A program made the translations under genes and the position numbers. From NCBI GenBank assembly GCA_003550325.1, contig QKWP01000221.1, positions 152,425 to 216,424 on the forward strand: a stretch of 64,000 nucleotides of DNA, given 5' to 3'. Origin of the DNA: Gigaspora rosea. Taxonomy: Eukaryota > Glomeromycota > Glomeromycetes > Diversisporales > Gigasporaceae. Below are positions 1 through 11,456 of the stretch, one piece after another (the stretch's first letter is position 1; each line of letters begins with the position of its first letter). Below the pieces are notes generated by a model. The model made no database searches, was not told the origin of the DNA, and saw nothing but the letters and a program-made list of their open reading frames with translations.

Positions 1-88
1 AAGTAATAAAGTAATAAAGTAATAAAGTAATAAAGTAATAAAGTAATAAAGTAATAAAGTAATAAAGTAATAAAGTAATAAAGTAATA
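1..88. repeat. 8-bp microsatellite (AAGTAATA)n
   Basis: The window opens with about eleven perfect tandem copies of AAGTAATA. The array runs off the left edge of the window, so its true length is unknown. Confidence 0.97.
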
Positions 89-897
89 GAAACACTAAGA
101 ATATTCTAGCATTTAGAATTTAGAAACCTGTTCTATAACACTAGTAATGCCACTGAAATTGATTTTTGAAAAAGGCCTATTTCGTCTTCATTAGAGAAAA
201 TTAAAATTTTTTATAAGGAAGAGCAAATAAAATTTATATAGATATGTTCTTATAATTTCATCTATTCAATAAGTAGCTGAGCAATGCAGTTGCACGAAAC
301 TAGGAACGGGAAGTCAGTATGTTATTATGTCAGATATTATGTATAGATAGAATTATCTAACATAATTTTTTCTAAATACCCATTAGATTTTGTTTAATTA
401 TACGTGATTTAAATTAATTAACTTTTCTCAGTCAGTTTCTTTTATTACTTTTGTAACCATTCAGATATACTAGTGTGTGCTGATGGTAGTCAAGGCGTAT
501 ATGTTCAGTGTCAATTTCATATTTTTATTTTTATAAAATTAATATATGCCAGTTACATGATGTCACAAATCATTTGGATCCAAGTCGGGATATCACTTAA
601 TTTGGTCTAATTAATTATGCAATCAATTTAAGAGTTAGTTTACGAAACAATGTAAGGAGGGTATTAATTTTAATATTATGTAATGTGAGAAAAATAATAA
701 CAGTTTTTAAGGGAGCAATAAGATGTTAAAGGGTAACAATTAACAAATGCAAGATTATTAAATTATTTTGTAGTAATGAATAAGATTAATCCAAGTATAA
801 CGATAAAAGTAATAAGGTTTTATAACGTAACTTCGTTATAAAGGCTTTGAAAAACTGATTATGTTAAAAATAATTAAGAAAAATAGAGCTATTTGCT
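89..897. other. intergenic, no gene seen
   Basis: AT-rich DNA without an open frame of useful length. At 271-313 it carries one copy of a hairpin-bearing motif (AAGTAGCTGAGCAATGCAGT and following) that recurs near 39.0, 60.4 and 60.66 kb. Confidence 0.6.
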
Positions 898-1088
898 CTA
901 GACTAATGTTGTTAGTTGAAATTATTTTTGCTAATATCAAAATTTGTCTAAATTAAATATCTAAATGTCTAAATGACTAAATTAATTTTTTTAATAGCAA
1001 TTTTTAAAAAAAATAAAGTCAAAATTGCCTAAATTCAATCTGCCTAAATGCCTAAATGTCTAAATTATTTCGACTAACAACACTAGAC
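898..1088. mobile_element. small foldback/MITE-like element
   Basis: Imperfect terminal inverted repeats: the left arm contains AATGTTGTTAGTTGAAATTA and the right arm, read in reverse complement, AGTGTTGTTAGTCGAAATAA. The interior is low-complexity, with repeated CTAAATG and CCTAAAT words. There is no coding capacity. The family was not identified. Confidence 0.55.
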
Positions 1089-1732
1089 ATCCGAAAGTCC
1101 ACAAGACATTCTTTACTATTAAATTAAATATGAATAACCCTATCACTATCTGATTACTATCCTGATCATAAGATCCAAAAAATCCTTAAAAATTAATTCT
1201 TATATGGTATCGTATATAGTTTTGTTTTGCATACCGATAGTTGACCAAACACTCCAATTTTTTGTATGCACAGTAATCATTAATAGCATGCACACTTCGA
1301 TCTTGTGATCTGTTCACCCAATAATTTGTGATATCACAGTTTGAAACTATAACAACGAAAACCAACGTGCAAAACTAATCCGAAATGATAAGTGTAATTT
1401 TTTTCTACGACAATAATTACTTTTTCGATTTAAGCATTTACCCATCACCACACTATCACACAAGATGATTCATATTTTGAGGACCTTGACGAAGTTGTTT
1501 GCGAATAATATGTATTTAAATATTTTTTAAATTGGTTCATAGTGGTAATCCTAATTTATCAATAAAGATTTTGCGAAATCAATATAGTGTATTCGAAAAA
1601 GTTTGTTTTGTCTCTTATTACGGGATAAATTATTACTATAAAGAAACTTATTGTACGGGTCTTATGTGACAGCCCATGCTTTTTACATTTGGTTATTGCA
1701 CAGGATTGTTACGTCAGACACCGTGCAATAAG

Positions 1733-1862
1733 ATAGTTATTATATGGGTATGTGGAATAACCCATTACATACATGGGTTCATATTTAAATCCCGTGCCTT
1801 CAGCACGAAATATGAACCCGTGTATAACTGGGTTATTCACTACAACCCATACAATAACTATA
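1733..1862. mobile_element. near-perfect palindromic foldback element
   Basis: Arms of about 55 nt, with AGTTATTATATGGGTATGTG on the left matched by the reverse complement of CAACCCATACAATAACTA on the right. They meet around CCGTGCCTTCAGCACG at about 1792-1807. Open frames that cross it on both strands are by-products of the palindrome, not genes. Confidence 0.75.
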
Positions 1863-2380
1863 ATATATTGGCATTGCCCTTTGCTATCGAGCAAATTACG
1901 CAGTTGTTTATAGAATTGTGAACATGCTCTTTTCTATGTTTTATTCATTTTTTTTTCTATATTATGACTATCATTCTGACAGGACAGGCTATAAAGTATC
2001 ATTGTTTTGTACGTTTCTTAGCTTACAATCTTAACGGATCTCACTACCCACTCTTATTTATGACTGGGAGGGATTAATATAACCAGAACGAAAGTCAGTT
2101 CACCATTATTTTTCACTTACTAAATATACTACGATACTACTACGATCCATTGCCTCATAATTAATCAAGTAATCAGTTACCTCATACGTACTGACTAAGA
2201 ATATTACTAATTACCTGATTACCTCATACTCATGTTCTATCAGCCAACCGATCGATCATGTAATCATAACTGGGTCTGTCACATGTCCATTCGAATAACA
2301 CACAAAAGCTGCCTTGATACTTGCGTATTAAGCAGCTATTTGATGGAACTATACCTCATATTTTGTGTAATCGTACTGTT

Positions 2381-2494
2381 GTATCTAAAGTAGCGATTTA
2401 TTTAAAGCAGCTATTAAAGTAGCTCTTGGCTAAAATTAAGCCCCTAAAATTAGATTTTCATGCTACTTTAAATGGATCACTACTTTAGATACAA
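2381..2494. repeat. imperfect inverted repeat
   Basis: GTATCTAAAGTAG at 2381 is matched by CTACTTTAGATAC near 2480-2492, with further pairing of GCAGCTATTAAAGTAGC-type words inside. It is probably a decayed MITE. Confidence 0.5.
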
Positions 2495-2545
2495 TGCTAT
2501 CATGCAATAACCACGTTTTTTAATATACTGATAAGAAATATTATT

Positions 2546-2756
2546 GCGCTTTGCAAAAAGATGTGAACACTGCTGATCATTTTTCATGTGAGAATCAGAG
2601 ATTTTATAGATTTTTTAAGATTTTAAGAATTTAACCGATTTCAAAGAAATATAAACATAACCAATCGAAAATATAAAGTAACAGACAATCTGGAATCTCA
2701 GTAATTCTCAACCATCATCACTAAATCACATGTTCACATCTTTTTGCAAAACACTA
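2546..2756. mobile_element. MITE with about 25-nt terminal inverted repeats
   Basis: TTTGCAAAAAGATGTGAACA at about 2550 is mirrored by TGTTCACATCTTTTTGCAAA at 2731-2750. The interior is noncoding. Confidence 0.7.
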
Positions 2757-2917
2757 TAAAGCACTAATGCATTTTTATTACCGTTATTGATGGTCAATTG
2801 ATGCATTAAATAATGACAACATAATGAAAATGGTCGAAACATCGCATGATCACAGGAATGATATAATAATTACTTGAATATAATTATTCGACCGTAATAA
2901 AATTGGCATAATCACTG

Positions 2918-3001
2918 TTAGTTTTCCCACGTTCAGGTTGCATTTTTCAGATTCGACCAATCAAAAATATTAAAGCGAACAAACCCAGGATTGAAGTATA
3001 G
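2918..3001. repeat. dispersed repeat, copy 1 (GTTTTCCCACGTT... AACCCAGG)
   Basis: This stretch carries GTTTTCCCACGTTCAGG, then ATTCGACCAATCAAAAAT, then AACAAACCCAGGATTGAAGT. The same succession of words recurs at 3718-3865. Confidence 0.55.
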
Positions 3002-3717
3002 CGATGAGAAATTCAGCAGATCAGTATGGTACTAGTATAGCATCAATTAGTTTTCACAAATCAGTACGTACGGGTGAGCAGATTAGTATAGTACACCCCG
3101 AATTTTTATTTTGTGATTAAACAATTGTTAATAATTTGAATTGTGATGACATTCTTGCTCATTGACATATTAGTTTAACATTTTAATCACGAGTTAAATA
3201 AACAATCAAAAAGCGTTAAAGCACAATAACTTGATTATATTGCTATATTAGTTTTAGCACGCTAATCACATTTTGATTATTTTATTGAATCGCTGAGAAA
3301 ATTAGTGATTTTCAGTCTGGGTGGCAAAATTCTGACCAAAAATTTATGACAAATAAAAAAATCTAGAAATCAATCATTTAAATAATTGGTAGAATGTAAT
3401 TTTTCTTGATACTGTATTTGCTAATATATTTACTATTTTTTTTACTGATCATGTTTTTATCTATTGCGGAGCAATTGTTCTTGTTCTTGTACTTGTTCTT
3501 GCACTTATCCTTGCACTTGTTCTTGAGAGCATTATACGATACGATTTCAAATTCATGAAACATTTGATTGACTTTCTAGCCCAAAATAGTTTATAAATAT
3601 TTGGTAATCAAACAACAAAAGTAAATTTGGCAAACTCACATTTCACAATTTTAAGAGTTGTTTAAAGGTGTTATAATGATTACTCAAACATTTTAATTAC
3701 TCGACCATGAATCATCT

Positions 3718-3865
3718 GTTAGTTTTCCCACGTTTAGATCACATTTTTCATATTCAACCAATCTAAAATATTAAATTGAACAGGCCCAGAATGAAGTATA
3801 AAGATTTTCAAATACAACCAATCAAAAATGCTAAAGTGAACAGACCCAGAATTGAAGTATAAAGA
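3718..3865. repeat. dispersed repeat, copies 2 and 3 in tandem
   Basis: The same words as at 2918-3001 appear here (TTTTCCCACGTTTAGATC, ACCAATCTAAAATATTAAA, AACAGGCCCAGAATGAAGT). The second half is then repeated directly as AACCAATCAAAAATGCTAAA and AACAGACCCAGAATTGAAGT. Confidence 0.55.
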
Positions 3866-3979
3866 AAGATATATAAATTAAAATTGTTCTCTAGTTTATA
3901 TTGCCCTAATTTTAATCATACAAGTGACCTTATTCGAAAAGCCCCTGTTATACAAAATACAGGAAACCCAAGATCATAT

Positions 3980-4494
3980 TCATCGTTGCACACTTCTAAT
4001 ATAGGCAGAGGCATATGAATTCATGTAAACAGGTTGTCCGATTAGAATCAAAAGAGCTACTCCACTTAACTTGCCTGTAAACCATACACTACGTACTTCA
4101 TACTTCATTCCTGGTAATCTTATAAATACAACCCGAATACAATAAAAAAATTTTGGGAGCATGATCAGAACGATCTGTAATCCGTGCGTGCAATTCATAT
4201 TGCGCACACTAGAATTATAAAATTTTTATAAATGGGCATTGCCGTGGGAACAGACAGGATTTTAAGAGGTAAGATGATTTGCAATGACATTCTGCAAAAA
4301 GTAATACTAACCAAATATGGGATGAGATGAGAATCATGGAGAGCACGAATGGCTGAGGTATACAAATAAGATGAAATCATGTGAACAGATTGTCCAATCA
4401 GAATCAAAAGAGCTACATCACTTAACTTGCCTGTAAACCATACACTACGTACTTTGTACTCCGTTCCTGGGAAAAAAGTATCAAATAATTTCAT
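3980..4494 (-). other. duplicated segment with similar minus-strand open frames; coding status unclear
   Basis: Two copies of a segment of about 120 bp lie at about 4010-4125 and 4370-4475. On the minus strand both keep an open frame with a shared hydrophobic core (VRSVWFTGKLS, then VALLILIGQ). One frame begins at 4494 and the other at 4207. The conservation at protein level between copies is suggestive, but the frames are short (75 and 99 residues) and no family is recognised. It could be a decayed tandem gene fragment or a noncoding repeat that happens to stay open. Confidence 0.3.
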
Positions 4495-4499
4495 CTTTC

Positions 4500-5906
4500 A
4501 AGTAAAATAGGTCAAAAACAATTTCGTCTTCAAATTTTAATTTCGGGTTTTAGAACCCGAAATGCTTTCATCCTTATGTATAGTTATAACCATCTCTTTT
4601 CTTAAAAACTTCTTTCATCTAGGTCCTTGCAGAATAATAACTAATAACTATAATAAAAAATATAAAAAAACAAAATATACGAAGAGAGATAAAAAAGAAC
4701 AAAAACAAAGGGGTAAGAAAAATGGGGTGAAGCTACATGACCTAGACGAGAATCCAAAATAAAATAAAAAACAAGATGAAAAATGCTTAAAAAAAGAATA
4801 TGGACTAATATACATATAAAAAAAAAGAAAAAAACAAAGAAAATAAATGAAAAAAGAAAAAGAATATTTGAGAATATTCCCTAACAATTTCTATAGTGGT
4901 TTCTCCAAAAAGCCTCACGTGACATTCATTGTTTACTTTGTTCCCAAAATATACTTGTGGCCTTGATTTCAATATAGTTGGTGCCTTCCCAATTTGGATA
5001 GAATAAACACTGCTGATCTTTTGAAGAGGTATGCTGAAAAGCCCACTTTTTGAAATTTCAAAAAAAATGTCGACACCAAAATTTTCACTTGTAGTTTTTT
5101 TAGAGAGTGTATATTCTTCCTTGTAAAATTGTAATATTACCCAACTAAGTCCTTTTGGAGCAGGCCTGGTACTTTTTCTTCAGTAAGTGATAAACTCTAA
5201 ACTTGTTAGCAGGTAATATATAAGCTTTACCTCTAGACAACAAGTGCCATTCTTGCAGTAAGTGATAAACTATAAGCCAGTTCAGCAGGTAGTCTATGAG
5301 CTCTACTTTAAATAACAGGTGCTATGTTATGGTTTCTAGTTCAAGCCTCTTTATTAGCTACAGTTTTTTATTAAAATTTTATTATAGAAGATTTTGATTT
5401 TTGTTGGTACAATTAATCATCAGAAAAAGTGTAGCTTGCAATATTTTTAATTTAGAGCAATTTTTCTTATATCATACTAAATATTCTTGAATTCAAAATA
5501 CAATCTTTGTAATTTACAAAAAATTGATTTCTTGTAACCTATTAATAAGTATTACATGCTTTTGGTATTATTTGATTCATTTCAATAAGATGAATTGAAT
5601 GTTACTAAAATTATATAATTCTGTTTAATATTTCATGAAAAATTTAATTTCTAGTAAACTTATTTTTTTTAATCAAACTTTTTTGTACAGCTTATTTCTA
5701 TTTATAGTAATTAGTTTGCTTGTTTTTAACTTTTTTATAGATCTTTTTATATTTAGTAATTTTCGTAAAACTTTAGCTATCTGTAAATATTTTGGAGGTT
5801 CTGTTCTTGTATTAGATTATTTATTAATTGGTAATTTTGATTATTTGAATTAATTTTAATTTAAAATTGTATAATTTTTTATTTAAAGACTGAAGGCTAC
5901 TAGAGT
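4500..5906. other. intergenic, no supported gene
   Basis: A-rich DNA (4640-4870 is strongly purine-rich on +), followed by a direct-repeat pair of TAAGTGATAAACT-type words at about 5185 and 5260. A 72-residue T-rich open frame at 5635-5853 is probably compositional. Confidence 0.5.
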
Positions 5907-8097
5907 ATTGTGAACACTTTTTGAATTGTAATTACTCAAAATTGGGTAAGTGGCTACAGCACAAAATTTATAGCATGTGTTCAGCAGATCATATAGTATA
6001 GCATACTAAATTTTGTACAGTTTTATTAAATTATGCAGAAATTATACAAAAATTACCACAATTATAGTTTTTTTATTAGTATAAAGGTTTGAATTTTTTA
6101 AAAAAATTTTTTTTTTAAAAAAATTTAAACTACTTTTATATTTATATTTGTAGATTCTTTTTTAACTTTAACACAAGCAGTGACATGATCTAATATTAAG
6201 ACCAAGAGAAACAAGCCCAATTAGTAAGTCTATAATTACACTTAAAAAATATCTTAAACATTCAATATTGCATTATGTACTTACACCTAAACCTAAATCA
6301 CAAAGAAGAGTCTCCAAAATGAAAAATTGTGGTTTACCAGGCCACAAAATATATTTATAGCTTCAAAAAGACCAGGCTTCATAGATACGTAACTAAGTGA
6401 AAAGCATATAGCTCAAAGAGATAATACAAGGTTTCAAGCCTTTATGCAATGCATAGTAAATAGTATAGTACTTTTGTATATACAGTTGGCCCTCTCATAA
6501 CCATTATGCATGGTGGACAGGCTTAGTATTAATTTTGAAAGGTAATCAGATTTGACAATATCATGTGAAATGTAGTCATGCATTTACCAATCAAATTGCC
6601 AGATTGAACAATTTCTGGGGCCTAATTGGAGTTGAAAATGGAATTACTTGTACTTCAAAGACCTGGAACTATTGCATTATGGATGGAAAAATTGTAAGAT
6701 CAATATTCTAATCACATAATCATCATGAACGAACCAATTTATATAATTTTATGCAATTTGATTGGATATATGTCAGTGAATCAGAACCCCGAATAATCTA
6801 TATGAGGTTATATTTGAGTATCATAGTAAAATTTTTTTAGTTAGCACTTTTGATTTGGTATATATAAGCTACATTTCAAACATAAGATTGAACTTTTACC
6901 TATTTTAACTTTTTTGAATTATAATATTTCTAAAAAAAAAAAAAAACACACTATTTTCTAAAAAAAAAAAGAAAAAAAAACAAACCATTTTCTAAAAAAA
7001 TAACAACTGTTTTTTAAAAAAAAAAACTGTTCTCTAAAACAAAAACAACATAACATTCTCTAAAAAAAAAAAACTTTTTTTCAATTTTTGCATTTATAGC
7101 CCAGATATTTCATTACCATATTTCAAATATAAGATTTATAAAATTACTGCTATTAACATTCTTTTAAATATATCTTTTTTGCTATTTAGCTGTTTTCAAA
7201 TATAACTTTTTTCTCCAATGCCCACTTTTTAAATATAATCTTTTTTTTAAAAAAAAATGGGCCTCCATTAGCTATTTTTCAAATATGATCTTATATAGAT
7301 TGTTAAGGGTCCTGGTAGCTCTATACAAAATCAGAAATTTATACATAATGGCTATCAGATATCGGAAATGGCAGGCTATCAGTTATTACTTATAGAATGA
7401 GTATAGTAGATTGATTTTTAACTAATTTTGGCAGGTTATTAGTTTTGACAGAATCAGTTCTGAGAGAGCTGGCTGTATCTATTTTTTTTAGTAGTTTAAA
7501 AGTTAATAATCTGAATAGAATTTGGTAGTATATGCTAGTAATTAGACTTCTTAAAACTAAAACAGTTAAAAGAAAAGAGTGATTTTGAATATTTAGACCT
7601 TTTTTTCTTTTTTTTTTATTTTTTAAGCTACCTCTTTATGAAGCTTTTTTATTACTTTTTATGTGACAAACTTTTTATAGAATTTTAACAGTACTAGAGC
7701 AAACAAATTCTCTTAGCTATAGAGTTTTTTTATTCATCAATCAAGTCTTATTTCTACTGATTGTTTTTGTAAAAAACAGATGATCTTAATTTTTTGTAGA
7801 TTACACCTGATTTGTTATACTAACTGCTTTTTTTTATTGCCTAGATTTTATATATATTTGAGCAAATTTGAAGCAATTCTAAAAAAAATTTAATTTTTTG
7901 TGAATTTTTTTTAAACCAAAAAATTGCTCTTTGTATTAACCCAAAAATAGCACTTTTTATTTTTTGTATAACTTCTGCAAAACTGCACAAAATTTTAGCA
8001 TGTTATACTATGTGATTTGCTAAACATATGACATAAATTTTGTGCTGTAGTTACTTATCTGATTTTGAGTAATTACAATTCACAAAGTGTTTACAAT
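5907..8097. mobile_element. 2.2-kb element with long (about 130-nt) terminal inverted repeats
   Basis: The left end begins ATTGTGAACACTTTTTGAAT and continues GTAATTACTCAAAATTGGG and then ACAGCACAAAATTTAT. The right end (7980-8097) is its imperfect reverse complement through the same landmarks. No transposase frame is visible. The interior is low-complexity and holds a second element at 6481-7477. No target-site duplication could be identified, so the superfamily is open; long inverted repeats would suit a MULE-like element. Confidence 0.7.
6481..7477. mobile_element. nested TA-flanked element, CAGTTGG family
   Basis: The left end TACAGTTGGCCCTCTCA and right end TGAGAGAGCTGGCTGTA form short inverted repeats flanked by TA. 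The subterminal words ATTAGTTTTGACAGAATC also occur in the 42123-42284 element, so the two appear to be one Tc1/mariner-like nonautonomous family. The interior has runs of A. Confidence 0.6.
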
Positions 8098-9952
8098 GCT
8101 TTGATAGCCCCTGTAAATGATCATTTTTTTAATAAGTATATTGTAATTTAGTAACTATATTTTAGTACTAATCTTAGCTCCAATTGTTTATAACTTGCAA
8201 CCAACCCAATATCTTCTAGTATAATAAATTTACCCATTGAATTGTTAATAAACTGTCTTTTCTACTTGATTTTAAAAAATTATTTTGTTAACAATAATTC
8301 TAATTTAACTTTTTAACATTTTATTGTAAACATACAATTTCTAAGCCTAATAAGTTTTACTTAAAATCAAAACTGGTACCTTGTAGTTGTAATTTGCAAC
8401 CTCTTCTAATGGCTCTAGTGGCTTATAGTTTTTAGGTGGGCTTGGTGTATTATAAAATAAAAATATTAAACAAATATTATATATAAAAATGAAACAAAAA
8501 GCCAACTTTAAGGGCTGCATTATTTTCTAATTTATAACTTATTATATTTTGAATATAAAAATAAGAAAACTTATATTACTTTATGTTTCATAAATGTGTT
8601 TCCTTTTATGAAACCCCTAAAAATGGCATTCAAAAAAGCCCTACTATTGCAATTTACTATTAAAAACGGGCCATCAAATGTATATTGATCACTCAATTTT
8701 CATAGTAAAAAATTTACTTCTATAATCTGCTCTGCATAACAAATCATATAACTGATAATTACAAATTTATTCAAGTTGATAGCAAGTCAACAGATCAAAA
8801 AGAAAGCTAAAAGGGAGGCCTAAGCAGCAACTATCACAAAAAAAGACAGGTTCACTAATGGGAAAAAGCTGGTTCAATCACCATTCAAATCAAGGAAGGT
8901 GCAGAAAATATAAGTGATTGATTAAAGATTGCCTAATTTGGTAATTTCATATAAAACTAATACAACAGAGATTTGATGTAGGTATAAAAGTGCTGCTGCA
9001 TCGTTCAGCTCTGTGCTAGTCAAAGTGGCTCGGCCCCCTGGAATACGGGCTTGGAATAACTGATTAGCCATCTTTTCGATCTGTTGACTGCATGTCAACT
9101 CGAAAAATAATCTAGATGAAAATCAAGCCTAAACAGTAATATAAGTATTCTAACATATCAACACAAATGTTATCAACCTGTCAAATCGCTTATACATCAC
9201 TATGCCTTATCTCAAGATCTTTATCCCCCCTCTTCTAGGCCAATCAGAACGCCAGCTGAAAACTTTCCCTTATATATAGATGTACTTGCTGATGTTAACG
9301 TTGGCGATCCGTCACCATTAACCATGCTTTGTCACGTGATATATTCACGTGTACATAGAGTTGTTATGAGCACAATATGCAATAATAGCAAAAGAGAAAG
9401 TGATGAAGTGGAGCACCACTCCCATCATGTATCTTCATAATTTCTAATAAAGAAAATGTTTTTAATATGAAATCCGAGCGAGAATAAATTTGAAATCATA
9501 GATTTTAACGCCCAATAAAATAAGAAATTTGATTACACGCCATTTTAGATTGCTATCTAAAGTAATAATGTTTGTACGTACAGTACGTACGTACGTACGG
9601 TGCAAGAAATCTAAAAACCACAATTATACCTTATAAAGGCAAATACATGCATTGAAATCCTAAAACATTAACAATGTAAATACTTTATTGAAATCGATAA
9701 CTGATAATTTAAGAAATATGGCGTAATCTGTAACTATAATCAAGTTACACATTAAAATTTAATTATCGACTTCAATAAATTTAAGTATTTAATTTCATTG
9801 ATTTTGTCCCAACCGTACGTACGTACGTTAATGATAACTCCAAGTCAGTTAGTGTATATGCAAAGATCAGTAATTTTTCATAACCTTATCGTTATTTTAT
9901 AAATAAAAGAAAGCAAAATTTTGTCAATACTAAAAAAAAAACAAGAAAAATT
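8098..9952. other. intergenic region upstream of the SPRY gene
   Basis: No gene was recognised. Near the 3' end, at about 9570-9830, lie an inverted pair of ACGTACGTACGTACGGT / ACCGTACGTACGTACGT and an internal inverted pair of ACTTTATTGAAATCGATAA-type words. This foldback sits about 130 bp before the SPRY start codon, so it lies in the likely promoter region; a regulatory role is only speculation. Confidence 0.5.
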
Positions 9953-11456
9953 ATGGAATCTACATCACATTTCGTAGAAATAGATGGTTCTAGAGTGAAT
10001 TTTTCAGGTAAGATTATTGATTATATTTTAATGATATATTTTCATGCAGCTTATCGTACGATTGTTTTACGTTAAAAGTTATCTAAAATTATATAATTTT
10101 TTTTAAAAAAAATTAAAAAAGGACCTAATGATTATAGAGAAGTTGCTCTAGCTAAAGCAAAGGATAAAATTCTTTCACAAAATGAGTTCTTTTACTTTGA
10201 AGTTGAAATCGTAACTAAAGGCAATAAAGATGATAGGTAAACTTCTTTTTATCATGCTGTAAATTAGTATTACCTCTCTTTTTTATATTAATTTTTCTAA
10301 TTTAAAAGAATTATTGGCGTAGGCTTTTGTACTACAAAACCAAAAAATTCAAATACAATTTCAAATCATATGCCCGGTAAAAACATAATACATAATTGAT
10401 ACACTACAAATTTCTTTATTAATTAAAATTTATTATAAAATCTTAGGACAAGATAATAATTCATGGGGTTATCACGATGATGGCTACTTTTTTAGTTCTA
10501 AAAATGGCAGGCCTTATGGACCGTCATATACAACTGGCGATACTATCGGTTGTTATTTAAATTTTAAAAATAGAATAGTTTTTTATACTAAAAACGGAGT
10601 AAATATAGGTAATCACTACTTTGTTAATACCTAAGGTAATTAAGTAGATTTTTGACACATATAATCACTTGTTTCAAGGAATTGCGTGCCATCTACCCGA
10701 AGATTTACCCAAATGTTTGGAAAATTCCAAGACACATTTGTATCCTTGTGTCGGGCTTAGATCGCAAGGCGGTTCTATAGAAGTAAATTTTGGTATTGGT
10801 GGTCGAAAATTTAAATATTCAGGTAAATTTATTCATTATACGCAATTTTTTGACTTTCATCTCTTTATTTTTTCATTTATTCAAAAATTTTTTTATTAAC
10901 AGCAATGAACAATGACGACATTGACGATGAATTATATGGAGAAAACTGCCTTGAAGTTTTATATAATAGTGGATTAATTTATTTTTTGGACTATGAACCA
11001 AATAATGTGCTTGCTCTAATGTATCGAGGAAAAGCTCATTTAATTATGAAAATGTACAAAGAAGCACTTGAAGACTTAACTAAAGTGCTTGAAAATGATC
11101 AAAATAATTTTCTTGCACTAACTTATCGAGGAAAAGCTTATTTTATTATGGGCGAATATGAAAAAGCATTTGCAGATTTAACTAAAGTGCTTGAAAATGA
11201 TCAAAATAATTTGCTTGCACTAACATATAGAGGCAAAGCTTATTTTATTATAGGTGAATATGAAAAAGCATTTGCAGATTTGACTAAAGTGCTTGAAAAT
11301 GAACCAGAGAACATAATTGCACGAAGATATCGAGGAGAAATCAATCAGATGATGGAAAGATATTATGAATCATCTGATGATTTAAAGGAATTATTAAAAA
11401 TTAATCCAAATGATGTTTGGGCAATAAACGCACACGAATTAGTAGAAAAGACGTGA
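9953..11456 (+). CDS. SPRY-domain and TPR protein, six conventional exons (5' part of the microexon gene)
   Basis: Exons: 9953-10007, 10122-10236, 10309-10376, 10447-10608, 10679-10822 and 10903 onward, all with GT-AG introns and a continuous frame. The first about 180 residues form an SPRY/B30.2-type fold, with landmarks FYFEVEIV, IIGVGFCT, SWGYHDDGYFF, GDTIGCYLN and IVFYTKNGVNIG. From 10903 the frame holds TPR-like helical repeats of about 34 residues; three have the pattern ALTYRGKAYFI..EYEKAFADLTKVLE. If unspliced, the frame stops at TGA 11454-11456. I think it instead splices at 11452 (GAC before GTGAAT, phase 2) into the 3-nt microexon array starting at 11532, whose frame matches. SPRY and TPR domains mediate protein-protein contacts. 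The start is the first ATG, just before the SPRY region. A conventional annotation would probably stop this gene at 11456. Confidence 0.85.

Noticed and set aside
5635..5853. 72-residue hydrophobic open frame
   Set aside because: T-rich composition alone yields Phe/Leu/Ile-rich frames. No motif, no neighbouring exon and no repeated occurrence.
8980..9110. Possible tRNA or other RNA gene in a GC-richer patch
   Set aside because: No cloverleaf with A and B boxes could be drawn by eye.
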